NCBI RefSeq assembly: GCF_000204645.1
Contig: NC_015422.1
Location: 4,171,001 to 4,235,000 of the forward strand
Source: Alicycliphilus denitrificans K601
GTDB lineage: Bacteria > Pseudomonadota > Gammaproteobacteria > Burkholderiales > Burkholderiaceae_C
Length of the DNA: 64,000 nucleotides
Reading direction: 5' to 3'
Shown here: positions 19,695 through 30,856 of the stretch, piece by piece
Position numbering within the stretch: the stretch's first letter is position 1
How the letters are laid out: each line of letters starts with the position of its first letter
The notes under the pieces: model-generated
The model's input: only the letters and a program-made list of their open reading frames with translations
The model's database searches: none
Told to the model about the DNA's origin: nothing
Position numbers and translations under genes: made by a program

Positions 19695-21191
19695 ATGATG
19701 ATTGACAACATCAGCTGGCTGGCCATCTATCCCGAGATCGTGCTGCTGGTCATGGCCTGCGTGATCGCCCTGGTCGATCTGGGCGTGAGCAGCGCGCGGC
19801 GCACCGGTACCTATGTCCTGACCATGCTTACGCTGGCCGTGGTGGCCATCCTGCAGGCCATGTATGCGAGCAGCGGCAACACCTTCTACGGCTGGAGCAA
19901 CATGGTCGTCAGCGACGCCATGGGCAACTGGCTCAAGTGCTTCGCCACCGTGTCCCTGATGGTCACGCTGGTCTATGGCCGGCCCTATGCAGCCGACCGC
20001 GACATGCTGCGCGGCGGCGAACTGTTCACGCTGACCATGCTGGCCCTGCTGGGCATTTGCGTGCTGATCTCGGCCAACAACTTCCTGGTGATCTACCTGG
20101 GCCTGGAACTGCTCACGCTGTCGAGCTATGCGCTGGTTGCGCTGCGCCGCGACCATACGACGACGACCGAGGCGGCCATGAAGTATTTCGTGCTCGGCGC
20201 CATGGCCAGCGGCTTCCTGCTCTACGGCCTGTCGATGGTCTATGGCGCCACCGGTTCGCTTGACATCGGCCAGGTCTTCAAGGCCATCAACACTGGCCAG
20301 ATCCGCCACCAGGTGCTGGTGTTCGGCGTGGTCTTCATCGTCGCCGGCCTGGCGTTCAAGTTCGGCGCCGTGCCTTTCCACATGTGGATCCCCGACGTGT
20401 ACCAGGGTGCACCCACCGTGGTGACGCTGATCATCGGCAGCGCGCCCAAGTTCGCGGCTTTCGGCATGGCCATCCGCCTGCTGGTCGATGGCCTGCTGCC
20501 CCTGGCGATCGATTGGCAGCAGATGCTGGCGGTGCTGGCTATTGCGTCGCTGCTCGTGGGCAACGTCGCCGGTGTGCTGCAGACCAACCTGAAGCGCATG
20601 CTGGCCTACTCGACCATTTCGCACATGGGCTTCCTGTTCCTGGGCCTGCTCTCCGGCGTGGTCAACGGCACGGTGGACTCCAACGCGGCGGAAGCCGCCT
20701 ACAGCTCCGCGATGTTCTACATCGTCACCTATGTGCTGACCGTGCTGCCGGCCTTCGGCCTGATCGCGATGCTGGCACGCGAGGGCTTCGAGAGCGAGGA
20801 GATCGCCGACCTGGCCGGCCTGAACCAGCGCAGCCCGCTGTACGCAGGCGTGATGGCCGTGTGCATGTTCTCGCTGGCCGGCATTCCGCCGCTGGTGGGC
20901 TTCTATGCCAAGCTGTCCGTGCTGCAGGCGCTGGTCGCTTCGGGCCATGGCCTGCATGTCGCGCTGGCGGTGTTTGCCGTTCTCATGTCGTTGATCGGCG
21001 CGTTCTACTACCTGCGCGTGGTGAAGGTGATGTATTTCGACACGCCGCTGACGGCGACCACCGTGTCCGCACCGCTGGATGCCCGTGTCGTGCTCACCGT
21101 CAACGGGGCGCTGGTGCTGATCCTGGGCCTGGTGCCCGGAGGCCTGATGGCCTTGTGCGCCGATGCCATCGTGCGCGCGCTGGCCACCTGA
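19695..21191 (+). CDS. nuoN: NADH-quinone oxidoreductase subunit N (antiporter-like)
   Basis: 498 aa, about 14 transmembrane helices. The proximal antiporter-like proton-pumping subunit and last nuo gene. Seen: [20 protein letters not shown] with the key Glu, [20 protein letters not shown], and [18 protein letters not shown] codons at 19695 and 19698 are both possible; GAGAGA lies upstream. All fourteen nuo genes are present, in canonical order and on one strand, so the operon is complete. Confidence 0.98.
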   Translation: MMIDNISWLAIYPEIVLLVMACVIALVDLGVSSARRTGTYVLTMLTLAVVAILQAMYASSGNTFYGWSNMVVSDAMGNWLKCFATVSLMVTLVYGRPYAADRDMLRGGELFTLTMLALLGICVLISANNFLVIYLGLELLTLSSYALVALRRDHTTTTEAAMKYFVLGAMASGFLLYGLSMVYGATGSLDIGQVFKAINTGQIRHQVLVFGVVFIVAGLAFKFGAVPFHMWIPDVYQGAPTVVTLIIGSAPKFAAFGMAIRLLVDGLLPLAIDWQQMLAVLAIASLLVGNVAGVLQTNLKRMLAYSTISHMGFLFLGLLSGVVNGTVDSNAAEAAYSSAMFYIVTYVLTVLPAFGLIAMLAREGFESEEIADLAGLNQRSPLYAGVMAVCMFSLAGIPPLVGFYAKLSVLQALVASGHGLHVALAVFAVLMSLIGAFYYLRVVKVMYFDTPLTATTVSAPLDARVVLTVNGALVLILGLVPGGLMALCADAIVRALAT

Positions 21192-21210
21192 TGGGCCGGC
21201 TGCCATCCCC

Positions 21211-21528
21211 ATGACCCAGACAGCGGCCATTTGGCTCGTGATCGTGGCTGCCCTCGTGGCGGCCAATCTGCCTTTCGTCAACGACCGTTGGCTGATCGTC
21301 GGGAAGCAGGCGCCCGGCGGCAAGCCGTTTCTGGCGCGGGCGCTGGAGCTGCTGCTGCTCTATTTCGCGGTGGGTGCGCTGGCGCGGTTGATCGAGCAGC
21401 GTGCGGGGCAGGCCGCGCCGCAGGGCTGGGAGTTCTACGCCGTCACCGCCGCCTTGTTCATCACCCTGGCATTCCCGGGCTTTGTATACCGCTACCTCAT
21501 GCGGCGCGGCGGGCGACGGGGGCACTGA
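21211..21528 (+). CDS. Small membrane protein, DUF2818 family
   Basis: 105 aa, three predicted transmembrane segments (about 5-22, 42-60 and 75-97). It has the pattern of DUF2818 proteins, recalled as nearly always encoded directly downstream of nuoN in betaproteobacteria: ANLPFVNDRWLIVG near the N-terminus and ALFITLAFPGFVYRYLMRR near the C-terminus. Conserved linkage to nuo suggests a role in complex I assembly or stability, but this is unproven. The start at 21211 gives a family-like N-terminus. It ends in a basic RRGGRRGH tail. Confidence 0.8.
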   Translation: MTQTAAIWLVIVAALVAANLPFVNDRWLIVGKQAPGGKPFLARALELLLLYFAVGALARLIEQRAGQAAPQGWEFYAVTAALFITLAFPGFVYRYLMRRGGRRGH

Positions 21529-21538
21529 AGGGGGCGTC

Positions 21539-22003
21539 GTGAAGGTTCTTGACCTCTTTTGCGTCCATCAGCATGTCTTCGAGGGCTGGTTTGCGAGCGA
21601 GGAAGATTTCCAGCAGCAACAGTCACGCGGACTGGTGCAATGCCCCATGTGCGGCAGCACCGACATACGCAAGGGCCTGAGTGCCCCGCGCCTGAATCTG
21701 CGCGCGTCTCCAGACGCGCCTGCGCCCGCCCAGGTCGCCGCACGGCCTGCGCCCGCCAGCAGGGAGGACGCGCTCCAAGCCCTGCAGACAGTCTGGCTGC
21801 ATGCGGCAAGGCAGATCATGGCGCGCACGGAGGACGTCGGCGGCCGCTTCGCCGCCGAGGCGCGGCGCATGCATTACGGTGAGATAGAGGAGCGCGCCAT
21901 CCGCGGACAGGCCACGCCGCAGGAGACGGCCGAACTGCTGGACGAAGGCATTGTCGTGCTCCCATTGCCGATCCCCGAGGCTGCCAAAGAGACGCTGCAG
22001 TAG
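21539..22003 (+). CDS. DUF1178 family protein
   Basis: 154 aa, probable GTG start at 21539 (VKVLDLFCVHQHVFEGWF), preceded by GGGGGCG. The N-terminus matches the DUF1178 pattern, including the ribbon-like cysteines C8, C36 and C39 (the last two in QCPMCGSTDIRKGLSAPR), which suggest metal binding. A Pro/Ala-rich linker leads to a helical C-terminal half (DVGGRFAAEARRMHYGEIEE and AELLDEGIVVLPLPIP). Function is unknown. It ends the gene series that begins with the nuo operon. Confidence 0.8.
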   Translation: MKVLDLFCVHQHVFEGWFASEEDFQQQQSRGLVQCPMCGSTDIRKGLSAPRLNLRASPDAPAPAQVAARPAPASREDALQALQTVWLHAARQIMARTEDVGGRFAAEARRMHYGEIEERAIRGQATPQETAELLDEGIVVLPLPIPEAAKETLQ

Positions 22004-22009
22004 GCCGGG

Positions 22010-22378
22010 CTATGGGTCGCCGAAGCGTGCGGCAAAGGCCTCGCCGAAGCTTAGGCCGCCGCTGAGCGAAAGGGTCAGGGTCACGCGCTCGCCGGGCAGG
22101 GCATGCGGCGCTGGCTGTAATTGCCGCGCATCGACGTCATAGCCCAGGGCTTGCAGAGGGTGCCTATCGCGCTCGAACTGCAGATCGTAGTCCCACAGCC
22201 CGCCGTCTTCGACCGGCCCCCGCACGGCACCGAACTCCGAATGGGCCCAGGCCAGCAGGGCGACGATCTCGCGCTGCAGTTCCGGCAGCCGGGCCGTGGG
22301 CACGCTGGCGACGGCATCCCAGGTGGCCGTGCCCTCGCTGTCTTCGCTGTAGTCGAAACTCAGGAAGTGCAGGCCCAT
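22010..22378 (-). CDS. Hypothetical protein, function unknown
   Basis: A 122-aa acidic soluble protein that I do not recognise as a named family. The start at 22378 (MGLHFLSFDYSED) gives a plausible beta-strand N-terminus; an in-frame ATG at 22399 would add seven residues. No signal peptide or membrane helix is seen. A central helix (LPELQREIVALLAWAHSEFG) is followed by mixed beta elements (WDYDLQFE, VTLTLSLSGG). It converges on the DUF1178 gene with six bases between stops. Codon use is like its neighbours, so it is probably real. Confidence 0.6.
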   Translation of the reverse strand: MGLHFLSFDYSEDSEGTATWDAVASVPTARLPELQREIVALLAWAHSEFGAVRGPVEDGGLWDYDLQFERDRHPLQALGYDVDARQLQPAPHALPGERVTLTLSLSGGLSFGEAFAARFGDP

Positions 22379-22421
22379 GCTGTTTCCGGATGGCGGCATG
22401 GGCCCGTATGCGTGGTCGTCG

Positions 22422-23765
22422 TTAGATCACGCCTTGCGCCAGCATGGCGTCGGCGACCTTGACGAAACCGGCCACGTTGGCGCCGTTGATGTAGCTGACG
22501 CTGCCGTCGGCGCGCTTGCCGTACTCGACGCAGGCGGCGTGGATGCCCTGCATGATCATGAGCAGGCGGGCATCGACCTCGTCGCGCGACCACGACAGGC
22601 GGATGGCGTTCTGGCTCATCTCCAGGCCAGAGGTGGCCACGCCGCCGGCGTTGCTGGCCTTGCCGGGGGCGTAGAGCACGCCGGCTTCTTCGAACGCCTT
22701 GGCGGCCTCGATGGTCGAGGGCATGTTGGCGCCCTCGGCCACGCAGAGCACGCCGTTCTTGATCAGCGTGCGGGCGTCATTCTCATCCAGCTCATTCTGG
22801 GTGGCGCTGGGCAGGGCGACGTCCACCGGCACATGCCAGGGGCGCATGCCGGCCTGGAACTTGACGCCGGTGCGCTCGGCATAGTCGCTGACGCGGCCGT
22901 AGTGGTGGTTCTTGACGTCCATCAGGATGGCGAGCTTCTCAGGGGTGAAGCCTTCCTCGTCGATGATGGTGCCGCTGGAGTCGGAGACGGTGATGACCTT
23001 GGCGCCCAGCTCCATGGCCTTCTCCACCGAGTACTGCGCGACGTTGCCCGAGCCGGACACCGAGACGCGCAGCCCGTCGAACGAGCGGCCGCGGGTCTTG
23101 AGCATTTCCTGGGCGAAGTAGACGCAGCCATAGCCCGTGGCCTCGGGGCGGATCAGCGAGCCGCCGAAGCTCAGACCCTTACCCGTGAACACGCTGCCCG
23201 AGTTGTTGGCCAGCTTCTTGTACATGCCGGCCATGAAGCCGACCTCGCGGCCGCCCACGCCGATGTCGCCGGCGGGCACGTCGGTGTCGGGGCCCACGTG
23301 GCGGAACAGTTCGGTCACGAAGGCCTGGCAGAAGCGCATGACTTCGGAAGGGCTCTTTCCCTTGGGGTCGAAGTCAGAGCCGCCCTTGCCGCCGCCCATG
23401 GGCAGTGTGGTCAGCGCGTTCTTGAAGGTCTGCTCGAATGCCAAGAACTTCAGCACCGAGAGATTGACCGAGGGGTGGAAGCGCAGCCCGCCCTTGTACG
23501 GGCCGATGGCCATGCTGTGCTGGATGCGGAAGCCCCGGTTGACGTGCACGGTGCCGTGGTCGTCCTGCCAGCTCACGCGGAACTGGATGATGCGCTCGGG
23601 CTCGACCAGGCGCTCCAGCAGGCTGTTCTCGGCGTACTTGGGATGCTTTTCGATGAAGGGCCACAGGCTTTCCATGACCTCGGTCACGGCTTGCAGGAAT
23701 TCGGGCTGGCCGGGGTTGCGCTGTGCAACGTATTCGAGGAATTGGCCTACGGACGCGTACTTCAT
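22422..23765 (-). CDS. gdhA: NADP-specific glutamate dehydrogenase
   Basis: 447 aa, exactly the length of E. coli GdhA. It aminates 2-oxoglutarate to glutamate with NADPH when ammonium is plentiful. Motifs: PYKGGLRFHPSVNLSVLKFL, the substrate/catalytic Lys region TLPMGGGKGGSDFDPKGKSP, and the Rossmann nucleotide loop SVSGSGNVAQYSVEKAMELG. The start at 23765 gives the canonical N-terminus; codons further upstream in frame do not resemble the family. The 307-base upstream region carries a striking set of repeated half-sites that could bind a regulator. Confidence 0.97.
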   Translation of the reverse strand: MKYASVGQFLEYVAQRNPGQPEFLQAVTEVMESLWPFIEKHPKYAENSLLERLVEPERIIQFRVSWQDDHGTVHVNRGFRIQHSMAIGPYKGGLRFHPSVNLSVLKFLAFEQTFKNALTTLPMGGGKGGSDFDPKGKSPSEVMRFCQAFVTELFRHVGPDTDVPAGDIGVGGREVGFMAGMYKKLANNSGSVFTGKGLSFGGSLIRPEATGYGCVYFAQEMLKTRGRSFDGLRVSVSGSGNVAQYSVEKAMELGAKVITVSDSSGTIIDEEGFTPEKLAILMDVKNHHYGRVSDYAERTGVKFQAGMRPWHVPVDVALPSATQNELDENDARTLIKNGVLCVAEGANMPSTIEAAKAFEEAGVLYAPGKASNAGGVATSGLEMSQNAIRLSWSRDEVDARLLMIMQGIHAACVEYGKRADGSVSYINGANVAGFVKVADAMLAQGVI

Positions 23766-24072
23766 AAAAAAGCTTTCGATGGAAAAAGTTATGTGGCAGT
23801 GCAGCAAGAGATTATGCCAAAAGCGTATGCCCTCATGCATAACCAGTTGCACCGTTCTGGTGAGGAATGCGGCATGTTTGCCACGTTCTGGTGCCGCATG
23901 CACCAGAAAAGGGTGGTTCATGCCCATGAATGGGACGTGCAGAGGGCGTTCGTGGTGCGTTCCGGCACCGGCCTGCAGCGTGGCGCAGGCGCCGGGATTC
24001 GGGGGATGCATCCCGCAGCGGCGCGTCCAGCGCCTGCATCGCGGGCTGGCGCCGGGCGGGGCGGTCGTACTT
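23766..24072 (-). other. Non-coding region upstream of gdhA
   Basis: A stretch of 307 bases between the mutL stop and the gdhA start. It has no credible gene and no clear terminator for mutL. It holds the TTCTGGTG half-site group (23855-23908) and, about 38 bases before the gdhA start, a near match to a sigma-54 promoter (23804-23819 on the minus strand) whose GG-GC spacing is one base too long. Confidence 0.6.
23853..23908 (-). promoter_or_regulatory. Candidate operator for gdhA: three TTCTGGTG half-sites
   Basis: The ten-base word CGTTCTGGTG occurs at 23853-23862 and 23884-23893, 31 bases apart (about three helical turns). The second copy is also the left arm of a nine-base inverted repeat, TTCTGGTGC (23886-23894) and GCACCAGAA (23900-23908), separated by five bases. 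The array ends about 90 bases upstream of the gdhA start codon. The bound protein is unknown. Confidence 0.5.
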
Positions 24073-26037
<1,965 letters not shown>

Positions 26038-26044
26038 CTTTCGA

Positions 26045-26299
26045 TCAGCGCCGGCGGTAGCCGCGGTCGTTGTTCTTGCCCACTTCGTTGCCGATCAGGG
26101 CGCCGGCGGCTGCGCCGCCCACGGTGCCCAGCGTGGAGCCGAACACGGCGTTGCCCACCAGGCCGCCGGCCACGGCGCCCACGCCCGTGCCGACCTGGGC
26201 ATTGGTGGGGCGATGTGCGCAGCCGCCCAGGGCCAGCGCGCCTGCCAGCGCGGTGGCGACGGTCAGGGCACGGAGGGTTGGGGTGCGTTGCGGGGTCAT
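26045..26299 (-). CDS. Glycine-zipper lipoprotein
   Basis: 84 aa. A lipoprotein signal peptide ends at the lipobox LGGC (Cys 27). The mature part is a glycine-zipper pair (GTGVGAVAGGLVGNAVFG and GTVGGAAAGALIGNEVG), as in OsmB/SlyB-like small outer-membrane lipoproteins, ending in a short basic tail (NNDRGYRRR). The start was set by a strong AAGGAAA ribosome site 7-13 bases upstream. Seven bases separate it from mutL, so it may be the first gene of a transcript with mutL. The exact role is unknown; the family is linked to envelope stress. Confidence 0.8.
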   Translation of the reverse strand: MTPQRTPTLRALTVATALAGALALGGCAHRPTNAQVGTGVGAVAGGLVGNAVFGSTLGTVGGAAAGALIGNEVGKNNDRGYRRR

Positions 26300-26512
26300 G
26301 AGACGGTTTCCTTCGTATGTAGTGGTCGGTGATATGCGCAGGATGCACGAGCGCATGTCTGCACTGTGCCGGCAAGGTGTGAAGTGTGCGTGGCGTTTGG
26401 GTTGCCGATTGCGAGCAAGTGTGAGCAATTGCCAGTGCCCGCCGCGGGCGGCACGCGGGCATGTACGCGGGTACAGTACGCGCCGCAACCCGACAACGAA
26501 GAGGCCCGGCCC

Positions 26513-27160
26513 GTGGACATCATTGCGTTTCTGATCGATTTCATCCTGCATGTGGACAAGCACCTGGAGGCCTTCGTCGCCAGCTACGGCGCCTGGGTGT
26601 ACGCGCTGCTGTTCATCATCGTGTTCGTGGAGACCGGCGTGGTGGTCATGCCGTTCCTGCCCGGCGACTCGCTGCTGTTCATCGTCGGCGCGCTTTGCGG
26701 CGCGGGGCTCTTGAACTTTCCGCTGGCCTGCGCGCTGCTGCTGGCGGCGGCCGTGCTGGGCGACCAGTGCAACTACCAGATCGGGCGCTACTTCGGCCCC
26801 AAGGTCTTCCAGTGGGAGGGCTCGCGCTGGTTCAACAAGAAGGCCTTCGACCAGGCCCACGCGTTCTACGAGCGCTACGGCGGCATCACCATCGTGCTGG
26901 CGCGCTTCATGCCCTTCATCCGCACCTTCGCGCCCTTCGTGGCCGGCGTGGCGGCCATGGGACGGGCCAAGTTCACGGCCTACAACGTGGCGGGGGCCCT
27001 GATCTGGGTGCTGGGCATCGCCACCGCGGGCTACTTCTTCGGCAACCTGCCCTGGGTGCGCCAGCACCTGGAGAAAATCATCTGGGGCCTGATCCTGGTG
27101 CCCGGGCTCATCGCCATCTTCGGCGCCTGGCGCGCGGGGCGCAAGCAGCAGGCCGCGTGA
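26513..27160 (+). CDS. DedA family inner-membrane protein
   Basis: About 215 aa with a GTG start at 26513 (VDIIAFLIDFILHVDKHL), preceded by GAAGAGG at good spacing. DedA/SNARE-associated proteins are inner-membrane proteins needed for envelope homeostasis, some acting as phospholipid or undecaprenyl-phosphate flippases. The membrane signature is clear: FVETGVVVMPFLPGDSLLF, GDQCNYQIGRYFG, and the re-entrant loop motif ARFMPFIRTFAPFVAG with the conserved arginines. About five hydrophobic segments. It converges on the guanine deaminase gene with three bases between stops. The substrate is not predictable. Confidence 0.9.
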   Translation: MDIIAFLIDFILHVDKHLEAFVASYGAWVYALLFIIVFVETGVVVMPFLPGDSLLFIVGALCGAGLLNFPLACALLLAAAVLGDQCNYQIGRYFGPKVFQWEGSRWFNKKAFDQAHAFYERYGGITIVLARFMPFIRTFAPFVAGVAAMGRAKFTAYNVAGALIWVLGIATAGYFFGNLPWVRQHLEKIIWGLILVPGLIAIFGAWRAGRKQQAA

Positions 27161-27163
27161 TCC

Positions 27164-28444
27164 TCATGCCGTGACGGTCCGCTCCACCACGCGGTCGTCG
27201 CCCAGCACGATGAGGGCGAACAGCAGCTCCTCCAGGCCATTGGCCTGCGCGATCTTGCGCGCCAGCAGCGGCGTGGCCCGCGGGTCGAGCACGACGAAGT
27301 CCGCCTCGGTGCCGGGCTGCAGCGTGCCGATCACCCCGTCCAGCCCCAGCGCGCGCGCCGCGCCTCCGGTGTGTCGCCACCACAGCTGCGAGGGCGCCAG
27401 GCTCAGGCCCGGCTTGCTCTGGCCCTCGCGGCCCACGTAGTAGGCCGCGAGCATGGTGTGGAACGGGCAGAAGCTGGTGCCGCCGCCCACGTCGCTCGCC
27501 AGGCCGTGCAGCATGCCGGTGCGCGCGGCGCTGCCGTAATCGAAGAAGCCGCTGCCCAGGAACAGGTTGCTCGTGGGGCTGACGGCGGCGGCGGTCCCCG
27601 TCTCGCGCATCAGCGCGCGGTCGGTGTCGTCCAGGTAGATGCAGTGGGCGTACACGGCGCGGCTGCGCAGCAGGCCGAAGCGCCGGTACACGTCCAGGTA
27701 GGAGCGCGCCTGCGGGTAGAGCTCTCGCACCCAGCGCACCTCGTCCTTGTTCTCGGCCACGTGCGACTGGATCCAGGTGCCGGGGTGGCGGCGCGCGAGC
27801 TCGCCCGCGCCGCGCAGCTGGGCGTCGGAGCACGAGGGGGCGAAGCGCGGCGTGATGGCGTAGCCCAGCCTGCCCTTGCCATGCCAGCGGGTGATCAGCG
27901 CCTCGGTGTTGAGCAGGCTTTGCTCCGTCTGGTCGCGCACGCCGTCGGGCGAATGGCGGTCCTGCAGCACCTTGCCGCCGATCATGCGCAGGCCGCGCTG
28001 CCGAGCCTGGCTGAAGAACGCATCCACCGAGGCCGGGTGCGAGGTGGCGAAGGCCAGCGCCGTGGTCACGCCGTTGCGCGCGAGCTCGTCGAAGAAGAAG
28101 CGCGCCACTTCGGCCGCATGCGCCGGGTCGGCAAAGCGCGCCTCGGCGGGAAAGGTGTAGTTCTCCAGCCAGGGCAGCAGGCCCTCTGCGGGCGAGCCGA
28201 TGATGTCCGTCTGCGGGTAGTGCACGTGCATGTCGATGAAGCCCGGGGCGATCAGCCGGCCGGGCAGGCGCTCCACCGGCACACCCGGATGGTGCGCGGC
28301 CACCGCGCCGTGGGCGCCCGCGTCCACGACGCGGCGCACGCCGTCGGCGCCCGGCCCGGTCACCAGCAGGCCGTCGCTGTCGTACAAGGGTTGGCCGTCG
28401 GCGTCGAAGCGCAGCAGTTGCGCGCGGTAGGCTTGCAGGGTCAT
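27164..28444 (-). CDS. guaD: Guanine deaminase
   Basis: 426 aa, amidohydrolase superfamily. It converts guanine to xanthine and ammonia. Metal and substrate motifs: the first His pair in PGFIDMHVHYPQTD, ENYTFPAE, the His in SHVAENKDEV, HCIYLDDTD, and the catalytic Asp in ASDVGGGTSFCPFHTM. It is the last gene of a minus-strand operon with xanthine dehydrogenase and a purine permease; its product xanthine is the substrate of XdhAB, so the operon forms a guanine-to-urate route. Four bases separate it from the permease gene. Confidence 0.95.
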   Translation of the reverse strand: MTLQAYRAQLLRFDADGQPLYDSDGLLVTGPGADGVRRVVDAGAHGAVAAHHPGVPVERLPGRLIAPGFIDMHVHYPQTDIIGSPAEGLLPWLENYTFPAEARFADPAHAAEVARFFFDELARNGVTTALAFATSHPASVDAFFSQARQRGLRMIGGKVLQDRHSPDGVRDQTEQSLLNTEALITRWHGKGRLGYAITPRFAPSCSDAQLRGAGELARRHPGTWIQSHVAENKDEVRWVRELYPQARSYLDVYRRFGLLRSRAVYAHCIYLDDTDRALMRETGTAAAVSPTSNLFLGSGFFDYGSAARTGMLHGLASDVGGGTSFCPFHTMLAAYYVGREGQSKPGLSLAPSQLWWRHTGGAARALGLDGVIGTLQPGTEADFVVLDPRATPLLARKIAQANGLEELLFALIVLGDDRVVERTVTA

Positions 28445-28448
28445 GGTG

Positions 28449-29804
28449 TCAGTGTCCGCCGATATAGAAGAACTTGAACAGGAACACGCCGGCGATGATC
28501 CACACCATGGGGTGCACCTCGCGCACGCGGCCGGTGAACAGCTTCACCGCGGCGTAGGTGATGAAGCCGAAGGCCAGGCCGTTGGCGATGGAGTAGGTGA
28601 ATGGCATCATCAGCGCGGTGACCGCGGCGGGGACGATCTCGGTCGAGTCGTCCCAGTCGAGCTCGGTGAGCTCGCGCAGCATCAGGCAGGCGACGAAGAA
28701 CAGCGCGGGCGCCGTGGCGTAGGCGGGAACCACGCCGGCCAGCGGGGCGATGAACAGGCAGGCCAGGAACAGCACCGAGACGGTGAGCGCCGTCATGCCG
28801 GTGCGCCCGCCGGCCTGCACGCCGGCGGCGCTCTCCACATAGGCGGTGGTGCTGGACGTGCCCAGCAGGGCGCCGGCGAAGATCGCGCTGCTGTCGGCCA
28901 GCAGCGACTTGTTCAGGCGCTCCATGCGCCCGGGCACCAGCAGGCCGGCGCGCTTGGCCACGCCCATCAGCGTGCCGGTGGCGTCGAACAGCTCGACCAG
29001 GAAGAACACCAGCACCACGTTGAGGAAGCCCTTGGTGAGCGCGGTGTGGATGTCCAGCTGCAGGAAGGTCGGGGCGATCGAGGGCGGCGCCGAGAACAGG
29101 CCGCGGAACTGGTTGCCGCCGAAGAAGAAAGAGGCGACGGTGACGCCGACGATGCCGATCAGGATGGCGCCCGGCACGCGCGCCTTGTCCAGCGCCACGA
29201 TGGCGATGAAGCCGAGCACGGCGAGGATGACGGGGGCCGAGTGCAGGTCGCCCAGCGTCACCAGCGTGGCCTTGTCGCCCACGACGATGCCCGCGCTCTT
29301 GAGCGCGATCAGCGCCAGGAACAGGCCTATGCCCACGGTGATCGCGTTGCGCAGCGACTGCGGGATGCCCTTGATGATGAGCCCGCGCAGGCCGAACAGC
29401 GTGACGACCAGGAACAGGCAGCCCGAGATGAACACCGCGCCCAGCGCGGCCTGCCAGGTGAAGCCCATGTGCAGCACCACGGCGTAGGCGAAGTAGGCGT
29501 TCAGCCCCATGCCCGGGGCCATGGCGATGGGGTAGTTGGCGTACAGGCCCATGATGGCCGAGCCCAGCGCCGCGATGAGGCAGGTGGCGACGAACACCGC
29601 GTCCTTGGGCATGCCAGCGTCGCCCAGGATGGAGGGGTTGACGAAGATGATGTAGGCCATCGTCAGAAAGGTCGTCAGGCCCGCGATCAGCTCCGTGCGC
29701 ATGGTGGTGCCGTGCGCACGCAGCTGGAACAGGCGCTCCGCCAGGCCCGTGGATGCGGCCTGCGGCGGCGTGGCCGGCACGCCCGAAAGGTCTTTTGCGC
29801 TCAT
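28449..29804 (-). CDS. AzgA-type purine permease (NCS2 superfamily)
   Basis: 451 aa, about 12-14 transmembrane helices. It belongs to the AzgA/GhxP/PurP branch that imports adenine, guanine or hypoxanthine by proton symport. Family patterns: TFLTMAYIIFVNPSIL, MAPGMGLNAYFAYAVV, the substrate region FVELFD-like FFLVELFDATGTLMGVA, and TSSTTAYVESAAGVQAGGRT. The start at 29804 has AGGAG upstream and overlaps the lysR stop (ATGA). Operon context with guaD and xdhAB favours guanine or hypoxanthine as substrate. Confidence 0.93.
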   Translation of the reverse strand: MSAKDLSGVPATPPQAASTGLAERLFQLRAHGTTMRTELIAGLTTFLTMAYIIFVNPSILGDAGMPKDAVFVATCLIAALGSAIMGLYANYPIAMAPGMGLNAYFAYAVVLHMGFTWQAALGAVFISGCLFLVVTLFGLRGLIIKGIPQSLRNAITVGIGLFLALIALKSAGIVVGDKATLVTLGDLHSAPVILAVLGFIAIVALDKARVPGAILIGIVGVTVASFFFGGNQFRGLFSAPPSIAPTFLQLDIHTALTKGFLNVVLVFFLVELFDATGTLMGVAKRAGLLVPGRMERLNKSLLADSSAIFAGALLGTSSTTAYVESAAGVQAGGRTGMTALTVSVLFLACLFIAPLAGVVPAYATAPALFFVACLMLRELTELDWDDSTEIVPAAVTALMMPFTYSIANGLAFGFITYAAVKLFTGRVREVHPMVWIIAGVFLFKFFYIGGH

Positions 29805-30856
29805 GTGCTTGTCTCCTGGTTGGTCGTGGTCGGGGGTCGGGGCGATGGGGAGGCTGCCGCCTGCTGCTGCAGGCCCGCGATGGCCTCGCGCGTGCGCTCG
29901 CGCAGCCAGCGCGCGGCGCTGGAATGCTGGCTGCGCGCATGCCACAGCTGGTAGTACTGCAGCGGCGGCAGGGTGATCGGGCAGGGCAGGATCACCACCG
30001 GCAGGCCGGCGGCCACGCGTTCGCAGTAGCGGCGCCCGGTGGTCAGCACCAGCTGGGTGTTGGCGACCATGTCCGGGATGAGGCCGAAATACGCGCTGCG
30101 CACGGCGATGCGGCGGCGCAGGTCCAGGCCGTCGAGCATCTGGTCGATGATGCCGCGCGCGCCCGGGTGCGTGGGCATGGGGGCGATGTGCTCGGCGGCG
30201 AGCCAGGCGGCCGCGTCCCAGCCGCGGCGCACGGCGGGGTGGTGGCGGCTGACGAGCGACACCACCTCGTCGCTGAACAGGCGCGCCATGTGCAGCTCCT
30301 GGGGCGGCTGCAGCCAGTTGCCTATGACCAGGTCGATCTCGCCCAGGGCCAGCTGGGCGCGGTAGTCGGCCTCGCGCGTCAGGGCGTGGATCTCCACGCT
30401 GGCCAGCGGCGCCTGGCGCTTGACGTCGGCCACCAGGCGCGGCAGGAACAGCGGGTCGAGGTAGTCGCTCGCCGCGATGCGGAAGGTCTGGCAGCTGGTG
30501 CGCGCGTCGAAGCTGCGCGCCTCGGTGAACAGCGTCTCGGCCGCGCGCAGCACGCTGGCCGCGGGCTCCAGCATGCGCTCGCCGGCCTCGGTGGGCACCA
30601 TGTGGGCGCCGCTCCTGACCAGCAGCGGATCGCCCGCGAGCTCGCGCAGGCGCTTGAGCGCCGTGGACACCGCTGGCTGGTGCATGCCCAGGCGCAGCGC
30701 CGCGCGCGACACGCTGCGTTCGCTGAGCACCTGGTGCAGCACGCGGATCAGGTGCAGGTCGATGCGGTCGAACAGGTTGCGCTCGGACGGTGCCCCCGCC
30801 CCCGCCGCCGCGGGCGCGTCGGCGGGGATGTGGGGCGGCGCAGCGTGCGGCTTCAT
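29801..30856 (-). CDS. LysR-family transcriptional regulator embedded in the purine operon
   Basis: 351 aa. The N-terminal winged helix-turn-helix (residues about 28-90) has IRVLHQVLSERSVSRAALRL and HQPAVSTALKRLRELAGDPL, followed by a type-2 periplasmic-binding-like effector domain (about 115-320). A Pro/Ala-rich leader precedes it. The ATG overlaps the xdhB stop and its TGA overlaps the permease ATG, so it is translated within the xdhA-xdhB-lysR-permease-guaD transcript. The effector is probably a purine or urate, by context only. AT-rich palindromes upstream of xdhA (34939-34983) are candidate binding sites. Confidence 0.9.
   Translation of the reverse strand: MKPHAAPPHIPADAPAAAGAGAPSERNLFDRIDLHLIRVLHQVLSERSVSRAALRLGMHQPAVSTALKRLRELAGDPLLVRSGAHMVPTEAGERMLEPAASVLRAAETLFTEARSFDARTSCQTFRIAASDYLDPLFLPRLVADVKRQAPLASVEIHALTREADYRAQLALGEIDLVIGNWLQPPQELHMARLFSDEVVSLVSRHHPAVRRGWDAAAWLAAEHIAPMPTHPGARGIIDQMLDGLDLRRRIAVRSAYFGLIPDMVANTQLVLTTGRRYCERVAAGLPVVILPCPITLPPLQYYQLWHARSQHSSAARWLRERTREAIAGLQQQAAASPSPRPPTTTNQETST

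Noticed and set aside
23804..23819. Possible sigma-54 promoter for gdhA (TGGCA ... TTGC on the minus strand)
   Set aside because: The GG and GC elements are 11 bases apart instead of the required 10, so it is only a near match.
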